Positions 27,839 through 36,710 are shown, counted from the first letter of the stretch. The stretch is DNA of 64,000 bases from CAYNWT01 sp964450955 (GCA_964450955.1 CAYVFI010000035.1:1-64000); one strand, 5' to 3'. Notes: generated by a model not told the origin, from the sequence alone. Program-made: numbers and translations.

Positions 27839-28177
27839 GACAGCCGCAAAGCTTTGCCTGAGCCCGATTGGGCGCCGATGGGTTGTCAATTCCTGTCGTG
27901 AGAGTGGCTGGGGTTGGAATGAGCCCGCGAAGGAAACGCCGGGGTTTCATTCGCTTCTCGCTCCAGCTTCAGCCACTGGTAGGTGGCGTTTGCCAACCGG
28001 TGCAATGCGGAAATGTTGGAATGCACACCGGGTCAGACTGCGCGCGGGAAGACCTGCTTGCCTGTGACTCTACCGGGGCTGAGGATGAGATGCAGTGGTC
28101 CCACTGACTACCAAAAAAGAAAACCCGGGGTCCTAAGACTTCCGGGCATTCGGGGAGTGAGCACCAGCAATTTCTCG
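27839..28177. other. Convergent intergenic region
   Basis: 339 bp between the stops of the lipoprotein gene and the anti-sigma gene. Several short open frames overlap here (for example 27868-28107 on the plus strand), but none has a recognisable start context, signal peptide or domain. I see no gene and no clear terminator. Confidence 0.5.
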
Positions 28178-28666
28178 CTACTGAAGCTTGTCAAAATTGA
28201 ATCGTCGCGTGTTTTCTTCGTCGGTCGATTTTGCCGCAGCAGGCTGCTGTTTTTCTATCGCCTGAGCCGGCCAACTGATCATGTTTGGGGCAATGTCAGA
28301 ACGTTCGTCCTGATAGCGAACGGGTCCGAAATCTCCGGCGATCGCAAACATCGCCATCACAGTCGCGGCAATAGCCAGACCGGCCACCCAGCCGTTGAAT
28401 TGGCGACCACCACGGCCCGCGTTTGCCAACCGAACAGCTGGTTCCATTTCCGGCCAGAGGCTTGGTGACGCCACGCCGGAATCTTTTAAACTCAGTTCCT
28501 GCAATTGTGAATGAGTTCCGACAAGGTCAGCGTGATAGCTGTGACAACTGCTGCACTGCGATAGATGTCGTTCGACTTCCGGACGATCGGTGTCGGCAAG
28601 GTCGTCACCAATCAGCAAAGCAATCAGGTTTCTTGCTTGAGCACAATGCATTCTGCAAATTTCCAT
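28178..28666 (-). CDS. Anti-sigma factor with ZAS-type zinc finger
   Basis: A 162-residue membrane protein. The cytoplasmic N-terminus carries the ZAS motif His34-x3-Cys38-x2-Cys41 (VERHLSQCSSC), which binds zinc and an ECF sigma factor. One transmembrane helix lies at about 92-110 (GWVAGLAIAATVMAMFAIA), and about 50 residues face the periplasm. The ECF sigma factor gene lies directly upstream with 23 bp between them, so the two should form a sigma/anti-sigma pair in one transcript. The inducing signal is unknown. Confidence 0.85.
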   Translation of the reverse strand: MEICRMHCAQARNLIALLIGDDLADTDRPEVERHLSQCSSCHSYHADLVGTHSQLQELSLKDSGVASPSLWPEMEPAVRLANAGRGGRQFNGWVAGLAIAATVMAMFAIAGDFGPVRYQDERSDIAPNMISWPAQAIEKQQPAAAKSTDEENTRRFNFDKLQ

Positions 28667-28689
28667 AAGTCTATAATTACGAAAGCGGA

Positions 28690-29313
28690 TTATTCTTCAG
28701 CTTGTGCCAGCCGCTTTTCCCAGATCTCTTTGAAGCGCTGTCGCGCTTCCGCCAGTCGCCATCGAATAGTCGCTTCCTTGCGGTCAGTGATCGCAGCAAT
28801 CTCAGACGTTGAAAAGTTCTCCAGGTCTCTAAGAACAAGAACCGTTCGATACTTCTCCGGAATCTGATCCAGGACTGCGTGAATCTCCTGACTCAAGTCG
28901 GCGTGTACTCGAGGATCCTCAGAAGGAGGGTCCGGCAAGCGCTCGGCACTGCTCTCGCTAAACAGTGACCACCGACCTGATCTCTTTTTCTTTCTTAGAA
29001 AATCAAGCGTGAGATTCACGGAAATCCGAAACAACCACGGTCCGAACCGACGCGATGGATCAAACTGATCAAGTCGCCGGAAGGCCCGCATAAACGCTTC
29101 CTGAGCCAGGTCGCGTGCTTGTTCGGGATCGTTAATGAACCTCCGAATGACACGAATGACACGAGCCTCGTACCGCTTAACAAGTTCACCAAAAGCGTTG
29201 GTGTTCCCACGGCGCACCTCTTCCACTAATCGAGCATCTCCAGCCCCGTCCAGCGGGTTATCGATGTCCAATTCGTCGGAATCAGTCGACATTCGTGTTT
29301 CTGTCATCTTCAC
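28690..29313 (-). CDS. ECF RNA polymerase sigma factor
   Basis: A 207-residue sigma-70 family factor of the extracytoplasmic function group. Region 2 is FGELVKRYEARVIRVIRRF with the -10-binding DPEQARDLAQEAFMRAFRRL. Region 4 is IPEKYRTVLVLRDLENFSTS and EIAAITDRKEATIRWRLAEA, the helix-turn-helix for the -35 element. The acidic N-terminal 25 residues (MSTDSDELDIDNP) vary in this family. Downstream is the anti-sigma gene. A start at Met3 or Met8 is also possible. Confidence 0.9.
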   Translation of the reverse strand: MKMTETRMSTDSDELDIDNPLDGAGDARLVEEVRRGNTNAFGELVKRYEARVIRVIRRFINDPEQARDLAQEAFMRAFRRLDQFDPSRRFGPWLFRISVNLTLDFLRKKKRSGRWSLFSESSAERLPDPPSEDPRVHADLSQEIHAVLDQIPEKYRTVLVLRDLENFSTSEIAAITDRKEATIRWRLAEARQRFKEIWEKRLAQAEE

Positions 29314-29456
29314 GTGCTTATCTACGGCGGTATCTCAGAACCTGTTGGGCTTTGTCCGAGAAAAATGACTAAATAACTGCGATTAAACAGTTTACGTCAA
29401 TCCAAACGAAAGTCGATCGAACCCGTTGGGAGGCCTTCGCGAGCCCAATTGTTTAA

Positions 29457-29510
29457 CCCGTGGCCAAAGACCAGGCCGTGGTTAGGTACGACCTGGTCTT
29501 CGACCACGGG
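29457..29510 (-). terminator. Imperfect inverted repeat after HEAT lipoprotein gene
   Basis: Arms 29457-29475 and 29492-29510 pair over 19 bases with two mismatches (CCCGTGGCCAAAGACCAGG with the reverse of CCTGGTCTTCGACCACGGG). The hairpin lies 35 bp beyond the stop of the HEAT lipoprotein gene on the minus strand and may act as its terminator. No T-tract follows, so function is uncertain. Confidence 0.45.
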
Positions 29511-29544
29511 TGAAACAAGCGCCAAACCGATCGCGACTTGCTGC

Positions 29545-30306
29545 TCAGTCGTCGATTGTCCTGGACGAGCTTGCTGGAAGAATGAGACCGCCTTCATTTT
29601 CCACAGGCGCGTTGGCTTCGCCGTTGATTCTGGCGATGGCGGCAGTTGCCGCATCACGCAGTTCTGTGTCTTCGTCTTCGACCAGTTGCTTGATGGCTGG
29701 AACCAACGCAGCGGCTTTCGGACCAAGGTTGCCTGCAGAAGAAACAGCCATTCGGCGACTGTCTTTATCTTCCTGCTGAAGCAAGCTTGCCAGCGCTGCC
29801 AGGACTTCGGGCGAGTCATCTTCAATCGCACACAGTGTGGCAACTGCATTGGCCTGGACGAACAGCGATTCGTCCTTCAGCGCTGTTTTCAGAGCCGTTC
29901 GAGCTTCTGGCGTCACGTTACCGATTTGCAGCAGCATGGTGGCTGCGAGTTCTCGTTCGTGCGCGGCGCCGTCGTTGAGTGCTGAGACCAATGATGGGGT
30001 TGCTGCATGGCCCTGTTCGAAGAGTTCCTTCTCAGCGGCTGACCACGCATCGCCATCGCCGGACGAGTACGCTTTGCACAGCTTCTCAAACGGTGTCGGC
30101 GGAACCACAACCGCCGGCGGCGCAACGGGGGTGGTTGGGACGACTGGATTCTCTGTTGTCGCTGGCAAAGCCGGTTCGTCCTGCTGCGGAATCGGTTCAG
30201 GCGCAGATTGGTTCCGGGCTGCATCAACCATTTCTGTGGCCGATTTTTCACCGCAGCCGGTTGTCAGAATTATTGTCGCTGCCAGAACACACAATGAGCG
30301 TGCCAT
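29545..30306 (-). CDS. HEAT-repeat lipoprotein
   Basis: A 253-residue lipoprotein with lipobox TTGC (Cys18), a Pro/Val/Thr-rich linker (VVPTTPVAPPAVVVPPTP, about 54-72), then HEAT-like repeats: FEQGHAATPSLVSALNDGAA, ALKTALKDESLFVQANAVA, LASLLQQEDKDSRRMAVSSA and PAIKQLVEDEDTELRDAATA. Such repeats bind proteins. It is membrane-anchored after secretion. Upstream lie a palindromic repeat and the dehydratase gene, also on the minus strand, which do not suggest a role. Confidence 0.78.
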   Translation of the reverse strand: MARSLCVLAATIILTTGCGEKSATEMVDAARNQSAPEPIPQQDEPALPATTENPVVPTTPVAPPAVVVPPTPFEKLCKAYSSGDGDAWSAAEKELFEQGHAATPSLVSALNDGAAHERELAATMLLQIGNVTPEARTALKTALKDESLFVQANAVATLCAIEDDSPEVLAALASLLQQEDKDSRRMAVSSAGNLGPKAAALVPAIKQLVEDEDTELRDAATAAIARINGEANAPVENEGGLILPASSSRTIDD

Positions 30307-30405
30307 CGGTCGCCTCCATGCCGTACATTGATTCGCTGGCGGGTACTGTATTGATTGCCCTCAATTGCCCCAATACCGATCCTTTCGCCTACAAAACCGG
30401 GGTGT

Positions 30406-30503
30406 AGAAGCCCGGCATCTCATTGATTCTCACTCGAACAAGGAACTCAAGATCGGTCCAACGTAGAATCCACCGGGTAAAACCAGTGAGATGCCGGGCT
30501 TCT
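30406..30503. repeat. Dispersed inverted repeat, copy A
   Basis: Perfect 17-bp arms (AGAAGCCCGGCATCTCA at 30406-30422 and its complement at 30487-30503) enclose 64 bp. The same arm core AGAAGCCCGGCATCT recurs at 61651-61747 with a different interior. This stretch (30307-30616) holds only this repeat and the stop-codon repeat at 30565-30620; I see no gene. Confidence 0.85.
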
Positions 30504-30564
30504 CGAACGCGAACGCTCCCTCACTAATTAATGACCAAACGTCTCCAACCGAGCACGCCAACCC

Positions 30565-30620
30565 AAAAACACCAATCCAACGCGCCCACCGGAACCCCGA
30601 TGCAACTGGAAGTTGCCTAG
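30565..30620 (-). repeat. Stop-codon-associated palindromic repeat, copy A
   Basis: On the minus strand the sequence CTAGGCAACTTCCAGTTGC contains the TAG stop of the dehydratase gene, then the small palindrome GCAACT-TCC-AGTTGC and ATCGGGGTTCCGGTGGG. 27 bp (30594-30620) are identical, in inverted orientation, to 58668-58694, where they contain the stop of the second DinB gene. The palindrome may act as a weak terminator. Confidence 0.75.
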
Positions 30621-32395
30621 TGGCTGTGGCGGGGGAGGTCGTCGCGGACGTTGCGGTAGGCGGTCGCGAAATCCATGCAGGCGCCGGTTGCGAGTTGCCC
30701 GACGTTTTCCCGGTAAAGCTGCTGCCATGGAGTCGCGTTTGTTAGTTCGGGAGCCACATAGTCGGTTCTGCGTTGCTGCAGTTCCTCGTCAGTGATCAGC
30801 AGATTGACGGTGCGGTTCTTGAGATCGATGCGCACACGGTCGCCGGTTTCCAGCAGAGCCATATTGCCGCCGACAGCGGATTCGGGTGACGCGTTCAGTA
30901 ATGATGGGCTGGCTGATGTTCCGCTTTGCCGACCGTCGCCCATCGTGGGGAGTTCGCGGATACCCTGTTCGATGAGAGCCGCCGGCGGCTGCATGTTGAC
31001 CACTTCGCCGCTGCCGGGATAACCGATTGGCCCACATCCGCGGATCGTCAGCAGGCACGAGTCGTCGATCGCCAGTTCCGGATCGTCAATCCGCGCGTGA
31101 TAGTCTTCTGGTCCGTCAAACACGACCACACGCGCTTCGAAACAGTCTTCGTTTCCCGGTTCGGAAAGATAACGCTTTCGGAACGCGTCGCTGATGACGC
31201 AGGTCTTCATCATGGCCGCTTCAAACAGGTTCCCGGAAACGACCAGGAAACCAGCCTGTTCCATAAGCGGTTCAGAACACGATCGAATGACTTCGCGGTT
31301 TGTTGTGGTTCGGCCGGCGTTGTTTTCACCGATTGTCTTGCCGGTCACGGTCATGGTGTCTGAGTGTAAGCGGTTGGCGGCCAACAGTTCCGTCACGACC
31401 GCCGGTACTCCGCCCGCTCGATGAAAACCTTCGCCAAGGAATTCACCAGCCGGTTGGCAGTTAACCAACAGCGGCACGTCGTAACCGTGTTCCTGCCAGT
31501 CTTCAACGGAAATTTCGACGCCCGCATGTCTGGCAATCGCAGTAATATGAACTGGTGCGTTGGTGGAACCGCCGATGGCGCTGTTGAGCACAATAGCGTT
31601 CTCGATGGCTTTCCGCGTGAGCACCTTGTCCGGCGTAAGTTCTTCCAAAACCATCCCGACCGCGCGTTGGCCTGTTTCGTAGGCCACTTGCAACCGCTGT
31701 CGGTAAGCGGCAGGAACCGACGCGCTGCCGGGCAGCGACATTCCCAGACCTTCGGCAAGGCAATTCATGGTGAGAGCGGTTCCCATGGTGTTGCAGTGAC
31801 CGGGGCTCATGGTCGTGGACGCAATCATGTCCATGAATTTCTGGTAATCGATCTCGCCCGTCGCCAGCAATTGCCGAGCGTGCCACAGCATCATGCCCGA
31901 ACCGGCCAGCGTTCCTTCAAACCACCCGTCCAACATCGGTCCGCCGGACAACACAATCGACGGCAGGTTAACAGTCGCCGCGGCCATGATTGCGGCCGGT
32001 GTTGTTTTGTCGCAGCCGGTGGTCAGAACGACGCCGTCAAACGGGTAGCCGTGCATGATCTCAACCAGGCCAAGGTACGCCAGGTTCCGATCAAGCGCGG
32101 CGGTTGGGCGGCGACAGCTTTCCTGAATCGGATGCATCGGAAACACAAACGGCAGTCCGCCCGCCGCGATGACTCCATCACGCGCGCGTTCGACTGTTTG
32201 CAAATGAACGCGGTTGCAGGGCGAGATGTCGCTGCCAGTCTGAGCGATACCGATCACCGGTTTGCCCGACTGCATCTCGGGAAGCGTTAGTCCGTAGTTG
32301 AGAAAGCGTTCAACATAGATGGCTGTGTTGCTGGGATCCGACGGCGTGTTGAACCACGCTTCGCTGCGAAGCCGTTTTCCGGAATTCGTTGCCAT
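30617..32395 (-). CDS. IlvD/Edd-family dehydratase (probably aldonate dehydratase)
   Basis: A 592-residue cytoplasmic iron-sulfur dehydratase. Cys60 (SDISPCN), Cys128 (TTGCDKTTPA) and Cys201 (PGHCNTMGTA) match the three cluster ligands of the family. The C-terminal half carries the second conserved domain (ENNAGRTTTN, RGCGPIGYPGSGEVVNM). Length and the absence of Edd-specific features fit pentonate dehydratases (arabonate/xylonate) as well as dihydroxy-acid dehydratase. I cannot choose firmly, but no branched-chain amino acid gene is adjacent. The start at 32395 is chosen because the upstream 57 residues are encoded by the repeat element at 32481-32639. The stop lies inside a repeat shared with 58668-58694. 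Confidence 0.82.
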   Translation of the reverse strand: MATNSGKRLRSEAWFNTPSDPSNTAIYVERFLNYGLTLPEMQSGKPVIGIAQTGSDISPCNRVHLQTVERARDGVIAAGGLPFVFPMHPIQESCRRPTAALDRNLAYLGLVEIMHGYPFDGVVLTTGCDKTTPAAIMAAATVNLPSIVLSGGPMLDGWFEGTLAGSGMMLWHARQLLATGEIDYQKFMDMIASTTMSPGHCNTMGTALTMNCLAEGLGMSLPGSASVPAAYRQRLQVAYETGQRAVGMVLEELTPDKVLTRKAIENAIVLNSAIGGSTNAPVHITAIARHAGVEISVEDWQEHGYDVPLLVNCQPAGEFLGEGFHRAGGVPAVVTELLAANRLHSDTMTVTGKTIGENNAGRTTTNREVIRSCSEPLMEQAGFLVVSGNLFEAAMMKTCVISDAFRKRYLSEPGNEDCFEARVVVFDGPEDYHARIDDPELAIDDSCLLTIRGCGPIGYPGSGEVVNMQPPAALIEQGIRELPTMGDGRQSGTSASPSLLNASPESAVGGNMALLETGDRVRIDLKNRTVNLLITDEELQQRRTDYVAPELTNATPWQQLYRENVGQLATGACMDFATAYRNVRDDLPRHSH

Positions 32396-32480
32396 TGGTC
32401 GAACGCTTGCGATCACAGAGTGTTGAAGAGGGGTGTATCCTCGTCGAAACGGTGACGAACCGCTATCGGGTGATGGAGCC

Positions 32481-32639
32481 CCAGTCACCTCGCCCCTTTT
32501 TGGGGGAGAGGTCGGGCTGTAAGCCCGGGAGAGGGGGCAGCGCACCCACACAAACAACCAAAGCACATCACAAACCCAAAACCCGCCCTCTCCCGCGGCT
32601 GAGACCGCGACCTCTCCCGCAAGCGGGAGAGGTGACTGG
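32481..32639. repeat. Composite inverted-repeat element
   Basis: Outer arms CCAGTCACCTC (32481-32491) and GAGGTGACTGG (32629-32639) are perfect complements 159 bp apart. Inside are CTCTCCC/GGGAGAG palindromes, such as CTCTCCCGCAAGCGGGAGAG near 32613-32631. The look is that of a REP- or MITE-like element in the upstream region shared by the dehydratase and the TlpA-like gene. The rest of 32396-32799 shows nothing further. Confidence 0.75.
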
Positions 32640-32799
32640 TGTGTTGTTGACCAAGGCAGCGCCGAAAATCGCGGCTGGGCGCTTTCCTGAAGGGGTGAAG
32701 GATCTTACGCTCGCCGGTTTTTGCGGTTCTTGTGAGTGTCAGAGATCCGGACGTCCGTTATCCTGCGGGATCACTCTTACCCCATAAAGGATCTGCTCA

Positions 32800-33975
32800 A
32801 TGTCACTTTCAAAGTGGGGCACCAGTGCGACTGCATTGGCGCTTCTGTTCTTCGTCGGCTGCACCGATACGGCTACGGAACCAGTTGCCAACACCGACCA
32901 AGCTGCGGACGCCAGTAGCGCAGAAGTCGCTGCAGAAACTGCTGACTCTGATGACCACGACCACGCCGATCACGACCATGCCGATCACGACCATGAAGGC
33001 GCCGCCGCCGCTGCAACCGAGGAAGAAAAGGCCAGCGACTACCTTGCCTTGCCAGATGGCCTGCCAGCGGGCGCAGAACAGGCTTACAACCGGGTTCTTG
33101 AACAGGCAAAGACCGGCGGCGGGATGGGCCTGCTAAACCTGGCCGGCATTTCACAACAAATCGGTATGGAAGCCAGCCAATCAGATGTGAAGGCTGGTTA
33201 CGCGTTCTTCAAGCAATCTGCCACTGTACTTCGCAAAGCCATGAAGAGCACCAACCAGGAAGTACCGCCAGCGTTTGTTGGTCAGGTGTTCTACAACGAA
33301 GCTTGCGCATTGTCAGTGGAAGGCGATGTTGATGCTGCCTCCAGGAGTTTGGAAGAAGCTGTTGTTGCAGGTTTTGCAGACTTCGACCAGCTTCGAAGCG
33401 ATTCGGATCTTGAGGCTGTTCGAGCCGTTACCGGCTTCGATGAACGACTCAAGAAATGGAAACTCGCCGGTCTTGAGAAGGTCAAAGAACACGCCAGGGA
33501 AGAGCTCGCCAACGGTGAATCATTTCCGTTTGAGTTTGCTCTCGCTGACATCGACGGCAACACGCAAAACCTCGCTTCCTACAAGGGCAAGGTCGTCATT
33601 GTTGACATCTGGGGCACATGGTGTCCGCCATGTCGCGAAGAGATCCCTTCGTTCATCAAGTTGCAGGACAAATTTGGCGATCAGGGTTTCCAAATGTTGG
33701 GCCTCAACTACGAAAAAGGTAACAACGAAGAAGACAACATCCAGCTGGTCGTTGATTACGTCCAGAAAGCCGGCATCAACTACCCGTGCATCATGGGTGA
33801 CGAAGAAACGCGATCGCAGGTCCCGGACTTCGGTAGCTTCCCGACAACGATGTTCATCGACAAGGCTGGCAAGGTTCGTCTGAAGGCAGTCGGCCTGCAC
33901 GACTACGCCTACCTGGACGCAATCGTGTCCGAACTGCTTGCTGAGGATGCTCCAGCAGATCTGGACGCAAAGTAG
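32800..33975 (+). CDS. TlpA/ResA-like thioredoxin lipoprotein with His-rich segment
   Basis: A 391-residue lipoprotein (lipobox FFVGC, Cys21). Residues 51-65 form an HDHADHDH-type run (His53, 55, 58, 60, 63, 65) that could bind metal. A helical region (about 80-240, with QAYNRVLEQAK and FYNEACALSVEGD, TPR-like) precedes a C-terminal thioredoxin-fold domain with active site Cys275-Pro-Pro-Cys278 (GTWCPPCREE). TlpA/ResA proteins reduce periplasmic disulfides, often in cytochrome c maturation. The His-rich run suggests copper or zinc handling, but this is inference. A Rho-independent terminator follows. Confidence 0.85.
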   Translation: MSLSKWGTSATALALLFFVGCTDTATEPVANTDQAADASSAEVAAETADSDDHDHADHDHADHDHEGAAAAATEEEKASDYLALPDGLPAGAEQAYNRVLEQAKTGGGMGLLNLAGISQQIGMEASQSDVKAGYAFFKQSATVLRKAMKSTNQEVPPAFVGQVFYNEACALSVEGDVDAASRSLEEAVVAGFADFDQLRSDSDLEAVRAVTGFDERLKKWKLAGLEKVKEHAREELANGESFPFEFALADIDGNTQNLASYKGKVVIVDIWGTWCPPCREEIPSFIKLQDKFGDQGFQMLGLNYEKGNNEEDNIQLVVDYVQKAGINYPCIMGDEETRSQVPDFGSFPTTMFIDKAGKVRLKAVGLHDYAYLDAIVSELLAEDAPADLDAK

Positions 33976-34000
33976 TCAGTTAATATTTCGCTGCCACACG

Positions 34001-34037
34001 AAGCTCGGTTCGACACAACGAACCGGGCTTTCTTTTT
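34001..34037 (+). terminator. Rho-independent terminator
   Basis: Stem AAGCTCGGTTCG / CGAACCGGGCTT (12 bp with one G-U pair), 6-nt loop, followed by TCTTTTT. It lies 26 bp after the stop of the TlpA-like gene and before the BaiN/HI0933-like gene. Confidence 0.8.
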
Positions 34038-34058
34038 GCGCGGTCGTACGTACTACAA

Positions 34059-35405
34059 TTGGCGACAGCGACAGATCCAAACCAGAAGCCGGAAGAAACC
34101 AAGCCTTTGAACTTAACAGACGACAAGTGGGATGTGATCGTCGTCGGAGCCGGCGCGGCGGGGCTGATGGCGGCGGCCAGCGCGGGAATTCGTGGGCGGC
34201 GTGTTTTGGTTCTCGAAAAGAACACGAAGATCGGCGTCAAGATTCTGATGTCGGGCGGAACACGCTGCAACATCACCCACAACTGCGACTCGCGCGGCAT
34301 CGCCGATGCGTTCGGACGACGGCAGGGCAAATTTCTGCGTTCGGCTTTGGCCGCACTTTCGCCGGAAGAAGTGATTTACAAAATCGAATCGCTGGGCGTG
34401 GCAACCAAGGTGGAAGACACGGGCAAGATATTCCCGGTCTCGAACAAAGCCATCGATGTTCGTGATGCCTTGGTGACATTGGCGACGGACGCCAAAGCGA
34501 AAATACTGACCGAACACCCCGTCACAAATATCCTGCGGCGTGACTCTGGTGAGAGCGATGATGAACCGGGCGGGTTCGTGGTTCAGACAGAACAACAACG
34601 GTTCGAAGCTAAGAACCTCATCATCACAACCGGCGGCAAGTCGTATCCCGGCTGCGGAACCACCGGTGACGGGTACGCATGGGCAGAATCGTTTGGACAT
34701 TCCATCGTCAACACGGTTCCGGCGTTGGCACCCATTGTCTGCGACCGCGAATGGGTTCACGAGCTCAAGGGCATTACGATCGAAGATTGCGAACTGTCGG
34801 TCTTCCCGGAATCGCAGGCCGTTAAAGGCAAACCAAAGCGACTGGACACCCGGCGTGGGCCGCTGTTGTTTACTCACTTTGGATTCTCTGGCCCGACCGC
34901 CATGAACATCAGCCGCGCGGTGACGCGGTTCGGTTTGGACAACCCAGTCAATGAAAAGCTGGTGATGCGGTGCGACTTCCTGCCGACGCTCACGCCCGAT
35001 CAACTGACAGACCGGTTCAATCAGCAAAAACAACGAACCGGCAAGCAAGTCGTCGGACAGTTGCTGTCACCGTTCTTCCCGCGCCGCTTAGTCGAAGCGT
35101 TGTTGAATCAAGTCGACATTCCTCAATCGCAAAACAACGGAGAACTCTCAAAGAAGCAAGTCCATCGTCTGACCGATGTCGTCAAACGAACTGACTTCCC
35201 GCTTAACGGAACACAGGGTTACAAGAAGGCCGAAGTCACCGCCGGCGGCGTGAACCTGAAAGAAGTCGACAGCCGCGACATGCAAAGCAAAAGTCAGCCC
35301 GGGCTGTTCTTCGCCGGAGAGATTCTGGACATCGACGGCCCCATCGGCGGCTTCAACTTCCAGGCCGCGTTCAGCACCGGTTGGCTGGCCGGGCAGCATG
35401 TTTGA
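34059..35405 (+). CDS. HI0933/BaiN-family FAD-dependent oxidoreductase
   Basis: A 448-residue flavoprotein. The dinucleotide-binding motif is VIVVGAGAAGLMAAASAG (about 26-43), then KNTKIGVKILMSGGTRCNIT, the hallmark of the HI0933-like family. The second family block is GGKSYPGCGTTGDGYAWAES, and the C-terminal FAD-contacting end is PGLFFAGEILDIDGPIGGFN. Family members are NAD(P)/FAD-dependent dehydrogenases, and the reaction here is unknown. A TTG at 34059 is taken as start just after the terminator. A GTG start near 34130, closer to the FAD motif, is also possible. Confidence 0.85.
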   Translation: MATATDPNQKPEETKPLNLTDDKWDVIVVGAGAAGLMAAASAGIRGRRVLVLEKNTKIGVKILMSGGTRCNITHNCDSRGIADAFGRRQGKFLRSALAALSPEEVIYKIESLGVATKVEDTGKIFPVSNKAIDVRDALVTLATDAKAKILTEHPVTNILRRDSGESDDEPGGFVVQTEQQRFEAKNLIITTGGKSYPGCGTTGDGYAWAESFGHSIVNTVPALAPIVCDREWVHELKGITIEDCELSVFPESQAVKGKPKRLDTRRGPLLFTHFGFSGPTAMNISRAVTRFGLDNPVNEKLVMRCDFLPTLTPDQLTDRFNQQKQRTGKQVVGQLLSPFFPRRLVEALLNQVDIPQSQNNGELSKKQVHRLTDVVKRTDFPLNGTQGYKKAEVTAGGVNLKEVDSRDMQSKSQPGLFFAGEILDIDGPIGGFNFQAAFSTGWLAGQHV

Positions 35406-35458
35406 GAGTCTGACCGGCCAGCCGATAGACTGGTTCAGTTAATCCAATAGGACGACCC

Positions 35459-36358
35459 ATGAAACGCCTCTGCACAATCGCAATGATTTGTATCTCGTCC
35501 GCTGCATTCGCCCAGGAACAACCCGGCGCAGTTTCGAATGCTAAAGTCTCGAACGACCGGAAGACTCAGGACGTGTTCGCCAAAGAGAATCTGGTGGCGT
35601 GGTGCATTGTTCCGTTTGACGCAAAGAAGCGCGGTCCTGCAGAACGGGCGGCCATGCTGAAGAAGCTGGGCATTCGCAAGGTCGCTTACGATTGGCGAGC
35701 GGAACATGTTGCCAGCTTCGAACAGGAAATCCTGGAGTACAAAAAGAACGGCCTCGAATACTTCGCGTTCTGGGCCGAACACGATGCGGCGTTCGAACTA
35801 TTCAAGAAGTACAAGCTGCGGCCGCAAATCTGGCGGATGATGTCCAGTCCGAAAGCCGACTCACAGGAGGAAAAAGTTGCAGCGGCTGGGCGCGAACTCC
35901 TGCCGCTGCTTAAGAAGGTCAAAGGCATCGGCAGCAAGTTGGGGCTCTACAACCACGGCGGTTGGAGCGGTCAGCCGGAGAACCTTGTTGCTGTCTGCGA
36001 GTGGCTGCGAAACAACGGTGGCGGTGACGACGTCGGCATCGTTTACAACCTGCACCACGCTCACGATCGCATCAACGATTTCGCCAGCGCACTAAAGCAA
36101 ATGCAGCCGTACCTGTTGTGCCTGAACATCAACGGCATGAACGATAACGCTGAGCCGAAGATTGTGTCCGTCGGCAAAGGGCAGCATGACCAACGACTAC
36201 TCAACATCATTCGCACCAGCGGATACAAAGGTCCGATCGGTATTCTGGATCACCGACCAAAGCTGGATGCCGAACAGTCTTTGCGTGAGAACCTTGAGGG
36301 ACTGAAAAAGCTGAACCGCGCGTTCAACCAGCAGCGCTCCGGGCTGAAGAATCAATGA
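35459..36358 (+). CDS. Secreted xylose isomerase-like TIM-barrel protein
   Basis: A 299-residue protein with a signal peptide (MKRLCTIAMICISSAAFAQ). The body looks like the sugar phosphate isomerase/epimerase fold: MLKKLGIRKVAYDWRAEH, KYKLRPQIWRMMSS, GLYNHGGWSGQPENLVAVCE, IVYNLHHAHDRI and LDHRPKLDAEQSLRENLEGL. The HGGW and NLHHAH stretches hold histidines that could bind metal in the barrel. It is exported, unlike classic isomerases, as is common in planctomycetes. The substrate is probably a sugar or uronic acid derivative, but this is unproven. Confidence 0.75.
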   Translation: MKRLCTIAMICISSAAFAQEQPGAVSNAKVSNDRKTQDVFAKENLVAWCIVPFDAKKRGPAERAAMLKKLGIRKVAYDWRAEHVASFEQEILEYKKNGLEYFAFWAEHDAAFELFKKYKLRPQIWRMMSSPKADSQEEKVAAAGRELLPLLKKVKGIGSKLGLYNHGGWSGQPENLVAVCEWLRNNGGGDDVGIVYNLHHAHDRINDFASALKQMQPYLLCLNINGMNDNAEPKIVSVGKGQHDQRLLNIIRTSGYKGPIGILDHRPKLDAEQSLRENLEGLKKLNRAFNQQRSGLKNQ

Positions 36359-36564
36359 GCGGTCTCAGGTTATGGGCGCTCATGGAACCACTGTCTCGTG
36401 ACGAACCGGCTTAACTGGGCCGGAAATTGTGTCACTCGTAACGATCGCGAGACCAGACCTAATCGAAGGTCGGCAAGCCGTTTGAATTCCCAATCTCGCC
36501 GCTTGCCCAGAGGCAAAGAAACGCGTATCTTCTCACGGCTGACCATCGGTTGGTGATGTGTTTA

Positions 36565-36648
36565 GCCCAAGTGGCGGAATTGGCAGACGCGCTGGCTTCA
36601 GGAGCCAGTGTCCTTCGGGACGTGGAGGTTCGAATCCTCTCTTGGGCA
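36565..36648 (+). tRNA. tRNA-Leu (anticodon CAG)
   Basis: The acceptor stem GCCCAAG pairs with CTTGGGC. The D-loop region is GGCGGAATTGGCAGACGC. The anticodon stem-loop is CTGGC-TTCAGGA-GCCAG with anticodon CAG. The long variable arm around TCCTTCGGGA is typical of class II leucine tRNAs, and the T-loop is TTCGAAT. The 3' CCA is not encoded (ACT follows), consistent with the CCA-adding enzyme gene at 55396-56613. Confidence 0.97.
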
Positions 36649-36710
36649 CTATCAAAGCAGGGTTTGTGACATCTGTCGCGAACCCTGTTTTCATTTGCAC
36701 AGGTTCCCAC

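Noticed and set aside
29397..29849. Minus-strand frame of 150 codons overlapping the HEAT lipoprotein
   Set aside because: A shadow of the lipoprotein gene in another frame; it also spans the hairpin at 29457-29510.
33275..33883. Plus-strand frame of 202 codons inside the TlpA-like gene
   Set aside because: Serine/arginine-rich shadow of the real frame; no start context.
34113..35048. Minus-strand frame of 311 codons within the BaiN-like gene
   Set aside because: Entirely antisense to a gene with clear FAD motifs; composition rich in Arg, His and Cys as expected for a shadow.
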